NCBI RefSeq assembly: GCF_901709675.1
Contig: NC_051101.1
Coordinates: forward strand, 5,912,501 to 5,976,500
Source: Syngnathus acus
Taxonomy: Eukaryota > Chordata > Actinopteri > Syngnathiformes > Syngnathidae
Length of the DNA stretch: 64,000 nucleotides
Reading direction: 5' to 3'
Part shown: one piece after another, positions 27,701-42,700 of the stretch
How the letters are laid out: the number at the start of each line of letters is the position of its first letter
Numbering within the stretch: the first letter of the stretch is position 1
The notes under the pieces: model-generated
Told to the model about the DNA's origin: nothing
What the model saw: the letters and a program-made list of their open reading frames with translations, nothing else
The model's database searches: none
Position numbers and translations under genes: made by a program

Positions 27701-30700
27701 TGTCTGGGCCACGGCTATCTTTTTTTGAACTCTCAATTTTTTCTTCATGTGTCCTTATCATTCTTTCTGCATATGTGTTTTTTTGTTTCTCTCAATTGTA
27801 CATTTTGAGATATTAGAAACTTTGTGTGTGTGGACATCACAATTTTGGCTGTGCACTCCCACAAGGTTGCAATAGAAGTCAAATAAAATGTTTTACTTGT
27901 GTGGCAGTAGGTTGAGCCGAATCTATGACTGGCCCCTGACTAATCCAGAGAGGATTTTAATCTCCTCTCGGATGTGAACTGCATGAATGTAAATAATGTT
28001 TGATATTAGCGTATAACTAAATTGTTGTGAGTCATACTTCCATCCTTCCATTAGAGGGATCACTCGAGGAATTTGGGTCACTTGGACATCAGGATAGTGG
28101 CCCAGGTGTGTTTATCTCTAACAAAACGGATTTGGACTTGTTTAAATGCGTTGTATTTTTAAACCAATATTTATTTTTCTGCATGTTATCGTACTCCCTG
28201 TTTATATGGCATTTTGATAATGTGGCATTGGTGACAGTTGCAATGCCTCTTGAATATATGACTTATTTGAGAATAGGAGTTCCCAGTTTTCCTAAATTTG
28301 CTGACAGATTTAGTAATCTTTGCATCTGTACTAAAAGTACGAACTGCTTTAATATAATTGTCCAATGTTCGGAATTTTTGACCCACTTTTTGTGTTTCCA
28401 CCAGTAGCATATTGTACAGAAAAGATTCAAAGCGCACCAGTAAATGGGAGGAAAGGCAAGTCAGTTCCCTGGCATGTGTGATTTCCTCTTTATACTATCC
28501 TTGAACAAAACTGGTTGGCTGAGTGTGCCATTCTCAACTTTCCTACTCCAACTCTCTCTCTCTATTGTGATGTGCTGTGATTAAATTAGAGGCATGCATG
28601 GTTTGTCAGTACCTGAATTTAAATGTCATATGGACATCTTTGCTGTCTTTGCTGCTTCCATAGAGCATCCTATATGCCATCTGTTCTGTCCTCCTTAACG
28701 AAAATCCACAATTCAAAGCTTCACCTTAAAAAAAACGTTTCAGCAATAAAATACAAACCATTGAAATTTCCTTCAAGCTAAATATGGCATTAAAAATGAT
28801 ACCAATATACTCAGAGCATCTCCTTTTTTATTCCAGGGGCACGTTCTGCAACATGATAGATATGCTTTGGTTAAGAAGCAAATACGCCATTACTGTTAGT
28901 GACCAGGAGATGGCGTGCGTGTCATAAGTAATGCCCGAATAAATGACAATGGAGCTGTTCAATCTGTGGTGCTGAATTGGAGAAGTGCTTTCTCTCTCTT
29001 GTTTGGATTTAAACAACCATACACTTGATTTTTAAATCAGGTGATTTTTTTTTTAGTATAAAAAACACCTGATTTAGAAATGTATTAGATTAAAACATGG
29101 ACCAAAGTGTATTTGTGTAATTTTTATTCCATCTAGCCTTAGATGTTTTTGTGTATTTTATGTGTCTTTTTAGAAGTAACATGGGAGGACCAGCAGCGAG
29201 GGCTTAATGGCTCGCTGTCTGATGAAGGGATGCATCCCTTCCTCAGTGTCACAGGTTTGTTGGTCTGGGTGTGCATTTTGCCTTTTCTAATGCCTTGTGT
29301 AGGTTTCTTGGAGTACTGGCCTCCTGAAGTCCATCCACTTCCAAAAAAGCGAAAAATGATCTAGTAATGTCAGATGTTGTTTGAGGCATCTTAATCATCG
29401 GATTTATTTTATATGTGACCATGCAGTCTATGGATGACTTTCTTTAGTTTGTCTTTCTTGCCTTTGTGTGTGGTGTTGCGGTGCTGCATGGGGTTGATAC
29501 ATCTGGACAATAATAGTAACAGTATTTATTAGGGAAGCATGGTAGCAAGATGTGTCTTTTGAATCTCAGCTAAGGCACTCTTTTGTCGAATTGTCCTTGT
29601 GCTATTTTGTGTGTTTCCGTCTGGCTACTGTGACTTCTTCACACATACCACAAATGTGCACAAAATGTTAAGTGAAGACTATGTGCGAATGTGAGTGTGA
29701 CTGGATGGCCGTTCGGAACCTCGAAGTGTAATATGGCGAATTATACTAAACCGAATTCATGCATTCGTTGTTGATGTGCATATCTATGCACTAAAAGTCA
29801 GTCAATAATGAGTGCAAATGGAGATGTATAAATATGAATATTTTTTTAAGCAGTGCATACATACTATATTGAATATGTTGTAATATGCTGCAGAGTGCCA
29901 TAAAGAAGATGAATAACTGTCCATGATGGAGAAAAGTTTGTTTGGTCCTCACTAGTCCCCACTGAACTAAATGCCTCCATCTTCAGTCCCATGATGGACA
30001 GTCTTCTTAATTGGTTTAACACCACAACACTCATGACCATGCTGCATTTTTTTTTTGTACAGTATTTTAAGACTTCATATCAATACAGTACAGTACTTAT
30101 ATGTCTAGTTGTCCTGTTTTCATATAATATCAATATATTCAATAACATGAGGTTGGTCAAGACTTAAAATTTCCCTTGTTGAGACAATGATTTGATTCTC
30201 CTAATTGTGTGACTTTAGCTTGCAAGAGATGAAAGGTGCTAAGGCACAGCACAAGACTCCCAAATTATTTTTAATTCATGTGGCACTCCATTATTGACCT
30301 ACATTTTCAACTAATGTGCTCAATGCAAACTGCCCAAAAAAATTAGATCGGGTATTCGTTTTTAAGATAGGTTTTTCTCTAGCTGCAGTCATTGCTGCTT
30401 TGTCTTTTGCGACAGCAAGAAAGAGACAAAGTGAAACAAAGAGCTGTGGGAAATAAGTCACAATCTGATTGTTGATTCAAACACGTTTATTCACTGAAGA
30501 GGGCAAAGCAAATATTTGCCAGAATATTTCCATGTTGTAGTTGGTTGAAAATGAGGAGGCAATAGTGGAAGGGAGAAATATGTGACTGGATAAAAATGAA
30601 CAACCTGAACCCAAGCAGTGGCAGTGTCACATCACTTTCTTTTATGAGTTAACGCTTGTGTGTGCTTAGCTGTCGTCAACTTTCTCTTGATGTATTTCGC

Positions 30701-33700
30701 AATGCCTTAGTGCTTGTGTGCCCTTTCTTTTTTGTGCAGCTCTGTATTTGTGTCTTGTAATTATAATTTTACATATTTTTTTCCAGCCTTCACAAAGTTG
30801 ACCTATAGAGGCTCAATTGACTTCTCCCTCCCCTCTTCTTACCCAACCCTCCTTCACTCCTCCAACTCCCAGAGGCCTCAAGTTTCTGTCTGCTACAGTG
30901 CATTAACATATCTTTATTATTACAGATTTTTTTCCTTTAAAACGCAGAGCCTTCCCCAATTCCCGTTCCTTTCCAGTTATCTAATAATGAAAATCTCAGC
31001 TTCTACCTCAGCCTCTTACAGCTTCTTATCCTCTTACAGTATTTTTGCTTTTATGTCCATGGTGGAGTTTTGTGTGTGCGTATTATTATTTTTTTTTGTA
31101 TGTGCTTTATGTTCTCCGTTGACCATTGTTTTGTCACTGTATTGTTGTATTGTGTGCCCCCCTTCCCCGATCCTTCATCCTCTCACCCTCGCTATCCAAA
31201 CAGTGGCCTTTTCGGTGTTTACAGTGGTGATGTCACATTCCCTCGAACTTCACTCCAACCCCTTCTTGCATCCTCTCATATCCATCTTCCTCTCTCCTCT
31301 GTCTGTCTGTCCATTCTGGATGTGATCCCAGAAGACACTGCCTCACCAAGTTGGACGAACTCAGGTCTGTCCTTTCTTCATCATCTTCTTCCTTCTCTCA
31401 TTCTGCTTGCATCATCACCCCCACCAAATCCTCCTGGCTTACCCGTGCCACCTACTTAGACTGAATTCATTTTTTTTTTTTTTTTTTTGCTTTGCTCATT
31501 ATTTGTGCTCTGTTGTCTTGGTCATCACGCTTGTAGCTTTTTGGCCATTTTACAATTTAGACTGTGTGGCATCAGCTAAGAAGAATCATCTTATTATCAC
31601 AACAACCTTATTACACCCATTGTTGTCAGACACCATTCTTTTTTTGTTAAAATAAAAGAAAGAAAAAAACATCAAACTGAAAAAATGTGTTGAGACACAA
31701 ATTCCTCATAGAGACACAATGGGGATCTGACAGAATTATAGTTTCATATAATCAGTGCAAAATAATGAATAGATCCAGAATTTCTGCGTGTTCTCTGTTT
31801 TGTCCAATAGAGGTGTTAACCTCCAAAAAGTATTAACACAGTACTCCAGTTATTTATTAAAAGACGATGTATAGCATTATAACCCAGTGATAGGCATCTT
31901 AACACAGATCGTAAAACAAATATAAAATGCTCTGAATTACATTTATTTGCTTTACCACAGTGGTGGACACACTTGATCCGCTTGCAGGTCTGAAGACACA
32001 TATTTTCTACAATTACACTTCTTTGTTATGAAAAGAACTATCTGAAAATGTATTTCAACTGCTGTAAAAGTAAACATAAAGCCAATTCTTACAAAATGTG
32101 CTTTGTAAACAGGTTCACCTTTCTCTGTCGGTGTGTGTGTGTGTGTGTCAGTGGGGATTTGACATGAGCTTTACATTTGCATTTATATTCTTTATTTATA
32201 TATCGTTTGACTGCCCAATAAATGCAACAAATTCAGGATGTACCTGCCTCATGCTCAGTTTGCTGTGGTAGGTTGAATGAAGAAATGCATGGATGGCTTA
32301 GATGTTATTAATATTGTTCATAATCAAATTTAGACAGTATTTGTCTTCATACTTGGACACTTTACAAGGGCTATTACCATAATTTGACCACAAGCATCAC
32401 CATAGGCACATATTAAATTATAAATATGGTTATTGTTGTAAAAGGCAATATATATTTATATCGTTTGCTCATAACCTATAAATAGATTTTTTTTAACTGT
32501 GAATGCTTCCATGCAATTTGATTGGCTATCATTTGAGAAGTTATTGTGTAACTGTGATTTCAATTTTGAATGGCCGCAAAACCAGCGGCCGTGACTCGCT
32601 CAGTGTCTGGTGGCCCTGACAGAAAGTCACTTGGTGTGTTCAAGGATGCTCAAATGTTGTAGCTGATCTTCAACGGATTGGAGTTGTGATTTTTAGATGA
32701 TGTTGGAGAACATTGCCAAAGGCAAGGGAGGAGTTAATGATGTCAGTAGGGCAGAGGAGATGGATCCAGTGGGCAGGTGGGTGATTTCATGCCAGAAAGA
32801 ATTTTGGAGAGGTCAGCTGCCGTTTTGGGTGAGACGAAATGAGAGGCGCTGGGTGGGGAAAGGTGCATGCTCCTTTCAGGGGTGATGGTAGAAGAAGTAA
32901 CTAGTTGGTTCTCGATGTTAACGTTTAAAAAAAAATCAAATGAATGAATTAATTACTCGTAACACATTTTGAACAGAACAAGAATAGATGGATAACAATA
33001 CCAATTTGTTTGCATAGTGAGCTGTGCACTAGAGAATGATGCACTCAATTGATTGAAATTATTGCAACATGAAGATGCAATTAACATAAAAAATTTGATT
33101 TTATTCGGTTGAGGATGCTGTTTATCTAGTGTCTCGTGTAAACAAGCAGTAATCCACCATTATTTTCCATAAACACTGAAATTATGACTACAGAAGATTT
33201 TGAACTGTGTTACAGTCTGTTTCTTTACTCACTCATTTGATTTCCAAGCTGACCATTCACTTTTCTGCCATTTGACTGGTCCTGTTCATAGCTCATGACT
33301 CATAGCACAGCAGAACCTTGTCACCCATCACTGCAGTGTTTACCGCCACCATGCTTTCTTACTCATTATTGACCTCCATATGACAACTGTAATTATCTGC
33401 TCAGGTATTGACATGGAGGAGAGGACCAGGCAGATGAAGATGAAAATGAACAAGTACAAGCAGGGAGCTGGCTCTGATTCACGTCTGGAGCAGGACTACC
33501 ACAAGGTAAGAACATGTCCACACACTGTATACACCATATCAACATGTTAATGAGATTTGTGGGCATAATATACACCTCTGCTTTGCACACTTAGCAACTA
33601 CACAATAGTGTGGATCTGTGTCATACTAGACCGTATAACAGCAATACAATATGGGTTCTCACTGGTTGAGCATACTTCCATGCACCTTCTAGTACCCTGC

Positions 33701-36700
33701 TGAAGGTGTGGGTATAGCTGCTGTTTCATGGCCAAGATGAAAATGATACTGATCTTCCTGAATCTGTGATTCAATTTCTCCTTAACCCCATCAATATGTG
33801 GCCTGCACTTATGGACACCCTTATAGGCAATCCATGAGGAGAATTGAATCCCATTCGCTAAGAACCACTCAGGTTAATGTTGACTATTGGCCTTCTTGGT
33901 CTCACCATCGTTGCCCACATGGGAGTCCCCAGCGGGAATGCTCCACAGAACCACTGCCAAGGACTCCAAAAAGCGTGACGACTGAGCTGCTGTTTGGTGT
34001 ATAAGCTGATGCCAGCATTACTCTATCATAACCACGTTTGTAGGTAACACAGGGCAACTCCAAACTTGGAGAGTTCAACCCTTCTCAAGTGGCCTAGTTC
34101 TAAAGCCCGAGCTGTGTGTCGAGGCCAGCCGGCTATATCTAGCTGGAGCCTATTGACCTTCCATATGAGCTCCTTGTCAGAGAGGGAACGTTCCACGTCC
34201 CTTGAGCCAGCTGGTTCAACTGTTGTAAAATAAAGGAACGTGACTTCGACAGTTTGCAGAGTCAAGTGTTTACTACTCTGAAGTGATCATAGACATGTTT
34301 AGAAGGCTTGACCACAGCCTGCTGTCTCCCAAAGTGTAGCTGCCCAGCTTTCCTTTTATGTCTGTGTTATGAACACTCTCACTTTAGAAGCAGTAAGCGT
34401 GCTGTAAAAAACAGAGCACCTTATGAATTGTTTGTTGAGTAATATACTTCTCGGAAGCTCCATTGGCAAACAACATTCTGCATTTCTAAAGAAGACTTGG
34501 CAGTAACTACTCTTAGTCACACTCAACACTAAATTCTACTATTAACATTCCTCAAAGACCGTGTCAGTGATATTATTAAAAGCACACACACTTGGGTAGC
34601 ATTCCAAAAACATACATGTTACATTAACTGAAGAGTATCATTGGACACTATTACCTCCAAAGCTCCTTGTCGAAGATGAACTTGGGTTCACTGCATCCTC
34701 CTAGGTAGAATTGCTTCCATTGGCATCTCCCACAGTACTCTATCCTGCTTTCATTCATACCTCAAAGAAAAAACTCTGGTCATTCAGCTCAGGTCATTTT
34801 CATCACTAAAGGTATGCCCCAAGGCTCTGTCCTGGGGCTTCTGCTTTTCAACAGTTACCTCCCCCTCGGCCCCATGCAAACCACTCTCCTCCCTAGGTCT
34901 ATGCTAACTATATATTTGTATTTTGACTTTGTTTATAACATAAGCAGACAAATAGAGATTAGACTAGTCTCGTGTATCTTACGCTGTGTTTATGGAATTG
35001 AATTTATTCTGCTTTTAAACTTCCAGGAACACCTTGAGCTTCTTTTTTCTTTTCATTATATGTTTATTTTAGTGACATTTTTCAAATAATTTCCATTCTG
35101 ATAAGCTTTAACTGTAGAGGATAGGTAATCACAGTATTCATACAATAAAACTACTTTTTTTATTTACCGCAAGCAGTATAGAAGATGGATGAATGGGTTG
35201 ACATTAGAATAGTACTGAGTTGTTTACTTCCGCTATTTTGTGTTATTCCCCCACCCGCTCTCCTTGACAATATCATTCTTCTTTCTGCTCATGGTGTATG
35301 TTTTTCTTTCCCTGCAGCTTGGTAGCTGCCCTTCAAAAGGAAAACGGTGTTCTTGGAAAACCTTATAAATGTTTCCATTCAAACAACAAAAGAACTACAA
35401 CCTGTTTTCTCCTCTTTTCAGCATTCCAGTAGAGATCCAAGGGGTTCAGATAACCTGTCGGCAAAGTCATCAGACAGTGATGTTAGCGACGTGTCCGCTG
35501 TGTCGAGAACCAGTAGCGCCTCTCGGTTCAGCAGCACGAGCTACATGTCTGTCCAGTCTGAAAGACCACAAGGAAATCGCAAGATCCGGTAAGCTGACCT
35601 CAACTTTAAGGGAAGAGTGAATTTTCTTTTTTGCACTATAAACCCAACATGCTGTTTTCACAAGTGGACAAACTCCCCAAAGCTCAAATGTTTTATTCCT
35701 GTGTATGTTCCCATGTACAGACATTTTCAACAGTGAAATTGTTTGTACCTGGTTGAGCCTCAAGAGGAAAATGCACCAGATAGCACTGTGTCATTTTCTC
35801 ACCCCCAATGAGTTCAGGTTTGGCTCTGTTGTAGAAAAATCTTGAACCAAACAGTTGAACTCTGCTGCTTTTAAGCTGTGGGAGAAGCTTGTCCACAACT
35901 GGTCTTGACTTCTGAGATAATCAGAAGACATTGCATCATTTTGGTGCTTCTTGTATCAGATTAAGAAATAAAACTAAAAAATAATAATAATCATCTTGCA
36001 TGATGCTTCGCAGTAGATCTACATTTCTGTCTTCTGTTATTGCTCTGCCTGCTTTTGATTTTGGCTGAATTGTTTCCTTGTGGTTAGCTTTTTTTTTGTC
36101 ACTTGACACTTCTCATGCTTTTGTTTGGTTTTCTTTCTGCTGTGCATGTGCTGCTGTCTTGCTTCTGCCTCCATCTACAGCCATTTGCGATCAAGGAGCC
36201 AGTCGCGGGAGGGGGATGAGCATTTAGTTGATGTGCTAGAAGAGGAAGAGACAGGCAGGAGAGGTGGAGGTGAAGGGACAAGGGTCAATAAAGACGGGCT
36301 CGTGCAGGGAGAGAGAAAGGGATCAGGGAATAAAGTAGACAAAGACAAGCGGCAGCATGAAGAAATGCTGATGAAAGAAGACGACTTGCACCAGAGGAGT
36401 ATCTCAGAGACTGACCTCAGGTAACAAGCTTGGCATCCTCGAACTGCAAACTCCTACTATTCAATATCAACCTCAGTTTGCCCTGATGCCCATTTACTTT
36501 TATGTGAAGGATTAGCATTGTGCATGCTTCCTTAACGGTGTTGAAGCAAACACCAGCATTTACTAAACAAAATGCCCCATTATGAGACAAGCACAGAGAA
36601 ACCGAGAGAGCGCTCTCAGATCAGTCTGGGTGTCATTGAAAGACGTAAAGCTAGCTCAACTCTCTACATCTATATATTGTACTGTATCTATTTTAGATTT

Positions 36701-39700
36701 GTTAGCTCTCTGGAGGTTGCGTTCTAAACTCGTACACATTTCCTTCGGCCAAATTACAAATGGGAACATTTTACTAATACTTTAAATTATTCTTTTTTTA
36801 TGTGTCAGAGCAAGGGCTCTAGTTATTTTGAGTAGAGTACAATCAACGATGGTCCCTTTATTCTAACCGCATGAGAGTATTCCTATTTGACAGAAATAAA
36901 AAGTCAAGACCAAATCAGGGCACGTTTATTTATAGTTCGAGAGAAAGGCTACACTGTCCCAACTATGAAGTGGAATTCACAGCAGGTGCCAAGTCGGTTC
37001 TACTTATCAACACAGTAATCCTCAGTATCTCTTTGGCCTTGAGCAAAACAAATTACAATAAAAGCAAGGCCCCCTATTAAGGCCTTTACATGGCACCTAT
37101 GTAAGACTGCAAAACACATTTCGGAAAGAAAGATGCAGATCAAAGTAGATACGTTTTCCTATATTCAGGTTAAATATAAATGAGCACCCAAGAGTATAGA
37201 CAGCTGTAATTTGTTTTTACTTGATGGCTGCACTGTGTTGCTTCACTTTGTGTCTGTGCTGCTCAGTGTCGTGTCAGTGTTTTGTCCTAATCCCTCAGTG
37301 TTATTTTGTGCCTGATACTTTCATTTTCCACAACATTCCACAACTTTCCCTCGATCCACCCCAACCTTATTTCCAGCAATGCTACCACCATTATTATTGC
37401 CCGTCAGTTCACTTTCAGGAAAGAGCAAAATATTTTTGAAGACATATTTAGGCAAATATACATAAGTAAATAATTTTAGAGCTTTAGTCGCACCATTTTA
37501 TTTTCAAACATAATTTTAAAACTTTGCTGAAGGGGCGGGACGAACACGGAAGTCCCGGTTCAAGATGGCGGCGACTCTACCCATCGCTCCAATTCTCTCT
37601 TCAAGTCCAGGTTCCAACTCATGTTCTACTTTATACCATATGTATGGTCAGCGCTATCACCACTTCTTGTGGTGAGGAACACATGATTTCACAAAACTGA
37701 AAACAGCAAAATGACCCAGATATATGCTGGTGTTTCCCAACGATGTTTACCAACCTGTTTTGGGACAGATTGATTAGAAAAGCCATCATGGTTTTCGATA
37801 AGGAGCAAAAATTATGTTGTAAAAAAATTTGTATCACATTTAGTTATTTTCTGGACTCTTAATCCATTTATTAAACCTTTTTAGTATTTGGCCCCAACTC
37901 TGCACAGGGCAAAAGAACCTCAACTTGGGTGGTCCACCAAATGCTATCCCACACTCATATTAGCCTACACACTGAACTAACTTACTTTAGGCACAAAATT
38001 ATATTTTACTCCACCACAGCTGGAAGATTAAATTTTCAATCACTGAAATTAGCCACTTAAATGAAGCTGCAGGTTGCCTAAAATGATCAAATGTTTGTTC
38101 ATTGCTCATCCATGCACAAACCATGAAAGCACTGAAGCAGAGTGATTCAACAGAAACATCGCTACAAGGTACATTTACTTGTGACTCATCCCCTATGTAT
38201 TCAGGTCACAGTGTAAATACACATCTACTGCGCATTAAACGGGCCTGCTAACATTGGCTTGGTGTGCAAACATCACAAGAGCCAAATGTGTTTTTAGTCT
38301 CATGAGAACTTCTGTTTCACAGAAACACAAAATACACTTGCACACCAACATTTGCGCTCACACAGTTTTGTTGTGTCCCGTTGACTACTCGTTGAATTTC
38401 AGTTTCCATTAATGCATTTAGATCTCGCATCTCTTCTTCAAATATGGTTCACCATTATTGTTGCCTTGGTAACTGTTCATTCATGGAAGAGTAAAGACCA
38501 GTGATTTCAAGGGCAGGGACTTGGCATCACTTAAAGGGAGGAGAAAATATTTGCTTAAACCCTTGTCCATCCACACCATTTCAACAACAACTTGTCTAAT
38601 GGGCAAAGGAGAATTTATATTTCTGGGGTGAATTATTTTAAAAAGAATTACAGACTTTCATTTGACTTGATTTGTATACACTGCATTGACAAGCAATCAT
38701 GCCTGTTTGATTAGTTTAAGAGTATATCAGATTACAAGACATGTGTCTTTATCTGCTTCACTAGATTAATAAAGGGTGACAAATAGTCCATTATTTATAG
38801 ATTGTTAATTTTGAGAAGATGATTTTTGGAAAAGATTGATGATCTTCTTTACCTTTTTTTTACTGCAGTTCTTCAGTATATAGTAGGTACATCCAGTATG
38901 AAGATTTCCATGTATAACGAAAGTTTTATCTTGGAAATATTTTGATGATATTGTATGTTAGAGTATCTGCATGAACAGGATCATTATGTTCCCTGGCTGC
39001 AGAGTAAGTCTGAAACCTCAAGGCAGGCCAACATTTTCAAGCAGGCACGTGTACCATTTGATGTGCCAAAGCATTCATAGAGGAAATGGAACTGTAATAA
39101 GAGTAGGAGTCTTTTGTTTTCTTTTTTTTTACTAATGTATCTTGATGGGAGATTAAATTTTTCTATATCAGACTAAGGTATTATTAAATCATTATCTAAA
39201 TTCTGCAGCTTCGTGAGACCTTATTGTACTATTAAGAAATTTGGAGGGGAAACAAATCATCACAAATCTTGTATTCAGTTTAAGTGTCAGATCTACTTCT
39301 GCTTGGGCAAAGTATAGCTTGTATTGTCCAAGAATAAAATTAAGGGGTTTATGCCCCAGACTTTGGTTTTAAGGACTGAACCATCTTGGGCTCTGTGAGG
39401 CTGTTTAGAGGGCTTTGCTCTTTGAATGGGAGGCACACAGAGGTATGGAAAATAAATCAAACATTTAAATAACTTCGAGGAAGACGGTGACAGAATAAGT
39501 TGTGTTTTGTTTTATAAACTTGCCCTGAAGGCGTAGCAGCTGAATGTAAATCTTTATGCCTATTCTGCATAATATGTTTCAGAAAGTTGGTGCAGTCCTG
39601 CTATGAGGCTATATTCAAAATTCATATTGCATTCAAATTATTATTAAATGTGAGTCAGCACACACCCGCCACTGATTCATCAAATACAATTTAGTTGCTC

Positions 39701-42700
39701 TACTAGGCTTTTCTTGACTTAAAAACTTTTTTTTCTTTACAACAGATAGCTGCATGTTTGTGCTCACAGTGATTGATATTTCAAACAGTTTATAATTCCC
39801 CCCACCTTGTCTAAATAAAGTTCCAGCTGACAAAAATAACAATCCCAAAGCATAATGATGCCACCATGCATGTTTTGGGAATTATGCACAAACATTTTAA
39901 CCCTGGGAGAATATAAAACAGTGTCACGTAACCACATTATTTCAGTTGTTTATTTTTACGTAGTCTCGCGAAAGAGTTTTCTTGAATCACATGGTTGAAA
40001 ACATTTATCTTGGTTTATTTTTCATATCCCAAAATAGTGGCATTTGAACAGTGGTTGTAAACACGTTTTATAATCCACTGTATATAAATGATGGTGTGAC
40101 AGTGTGTCCTGTTTTATTCAACCACTAAGTATTTTTCATGGCTGTGTGCTTGAAAGTTTCTGAACGTGCTGCAGAGCCATGTTAGCCTTTGCCAATGCCC
40201 TGAAATCTTTTGGCTGTATTAACTAATCCAAAACACTGTGGCATTACAAGTATTCAATATTTATGTATAGAGATGGACTGATCCACAGCAGAGCCCATCT
40301 GCACGGGCACCGACATAAACACTTTTAAAATGCCGAGTGAGTCGCTCTGTTGTCCACACTGTGGACATCTGTCTTATTTTACTAGAAACAGGAAACCAAA
40401 TGAGATCTAAAAGGAGACAATCTTCAGTGCTAGGCTATAGTTCCATAGACCTGATCCTTTTCCAGTTTGAATTGTCTGAACAAGCCCATACATATTATAT
40501 ATGTAAGTGAGCAGATTTTGCAGAGCCCAGTTTGAGTAATTGATACAATTGAAAACCACAAACCAAATGAGAGTCCTTGAATTCTCTTCAAAAGAGTAAA
40601 ACATAATGAATTTTGATCAGTAGATCAAGGGTTCTATATTCATCTCATCAGTGATGCAAACCCCATGACACAAAATATAATTTGTCTTTTAAAGATAACA
40701 TAAGTGGATGAGCTAAAATAAGATCTTAATTTGGGCTATGGCCTAGATAGGAAGCACTCGACTTGAGAATTAACTCTCATGGCAGACCAAAGTGAGAATT
40801 TATGTAAGGTATGACACGAGATGCAACATAGGGATTGTTTCATTTCTACCTTTATGACGTGTGGATAAAGTGGTGGTCTTGTAAACTGTAAACGGTTAGT
40901 CTGGTAAACCACATGATATTGCTACAGATTTTTCGAAACGCTCTAAAGACATTTTAGGCTTTTATAAGCTCTGCATTGAATTTGGAAAGAGCAACTGACA
41001 ACCCACTAACCACAAACTTTACTCAGCGGTTGCCCTAAATCATTCATATTACAATCATATCACATCATATTCTTTGAATCTTAGATGTAAAAATAAACTA
41101 GTAGCCTCCCAAATGTCCAGCCCACAATATGTGGTTGAAAATGATAATAAATGCAACATTCACTCTACACAGGCAGCCTTTTATTAAGCAGATACACTCT
41201 GAGCCCGTAAGTCATCTATATTGTAAGTCATGAATTCTTGTACCTGAACTCTCTCCTTTTCTCCTTTTTATCCCACCCCCATCTCCTCTCACTTTCCTGT
41301 CTCCATCCTTTCTGCTTCCATCCTTTCCTTCACTTTCTGTCTCTCTCCTCTCTTATTGCATCCTTTCCGCTGGCCTCTTCCTGTCCTTTGGCCTGTTCTC
41401 TCTTTTCTGTTCTCTCCTGCCTCCCCCTGTCAATGGTGGTGGCTGACAGTGACTTTGCATCCAAAATGAAAAACAGGCAGATGGGCTCGTCGGGCGGCGT
41501 GAACATGACGAAGAGCACCAGCATCAGCGGTGATATGTGTAACCTGGAAAAGACAGACGGCAGCCAGTCAGACACAGGGGTCGGCACGGTAGGAACCGAC
41601 GACAAGAAGAGGCGCTCCAGCATCGGTGCCAAAATGCAGGCCATGGTTGGCATGTCACGCAAGAGCCGGAGCACCTCACAACTCAGCCAAACAGGTAGGG
41701 CACCGCGCTGACCAACAGCATCTCTACCGATGTGCATCTGTCCTGTGGCCTTCTTGTCTCTCCTACATTGATCTCTGTACTCACTTTTTATTCAGCATGT
41801 CCTTTCCCAACCTTTTTACTTAGACAGGCTTTGGACTTGGCACAGGCGAGATGAAGCCAACAACGTGACTTTTTCCTCATTTCTTCCTCTTTCCTCTAGG
41901 CTATGTCAACTCCTGGAAATTCCTCTCCCGTTTCCTCATTGCATGTTGTTATTATAAGTCTTATTCCGTTACTGCTTCAGAGTTTCATGAATTATGCTGC
42001 TGCTGCTTCTACAATGATCGTTTTGCTGTTTTATTTTGGAATATGTGTCACAGCTGTTAGAGCTTTGTGCTGTTGCCATGTTCCTGACATTTCTGTCAGT
42101 CATCTGATTCTAATTTGAATATGCCTGGTGGTGTTTTTGAACACTGCCTCATATTGCTTTTGTGTTTCAGTGTAAATGAGAGAATGTGTTCTGGTAACAT
42201 TACACACACAATTTTTTTTTAAAATATAATTAAGATTTCTCAATTTTTTTTTTACTTTTTTCCATTTGGAACTAGTTCTGTTCTATGAGTTATTGCTATT
42301 CTGTATAAATAAAACGTGGTCAGGCAATAATAGTGGAATAGTGGCTAGAACTGACGTTAGGAATTCCGGTGGAATTAATGTAAAATTCCTGACTTGTGTT
42401 TAGTTTCCTTTTTGTTTGTTTTATTGAAGCAATTGGGGCTTACTAGATTTCATGACTTGGCAGTACCCAACAAAGGTTGCTGCCTAAATGCCTGCTGAAT
42501 AAATCAAGAGTATGTAAACAACAGTAAGAGAGGAGATGTAGTTCCAGGACTCGTTTGAACTCAAATAGAACGATGTTCTCCAGATGAGTGAAGGTTGGCA
42601 CATTGAAAACGTGCACAACAACAACAGCAATGGTTAGAGGTTCAAATTAGGGTTAGGGTTTCAAAATAGGGTTAGGATTTCAACCTCGGGTTTAAAACTA

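Noticed and set aside
28405-28437. Possible extra cassette exon after cttttt...ccaccag
   Set aside because: The only nearby donor (gtaaat) leaves the exon in the wrong phase for the following exon.
30714-31325. 203-codon open frame on the plus strand
   Set aside because: It lies in a pyrimidine-rich intronic block, its composition is low-complexity Ser/Leu/Phe/Tyr, and no domain or family motif is visible. The acceptor-like ttttttccag at about 30786 lacks a convincing phase-matched donor.
35321-35348. Possible exon ...cctgcag|cttggtagctgcccttc... before gtgttc
   Set aside because: It would change phase from 0 to 2 and break the frame into the well-conserved exon at 35422.
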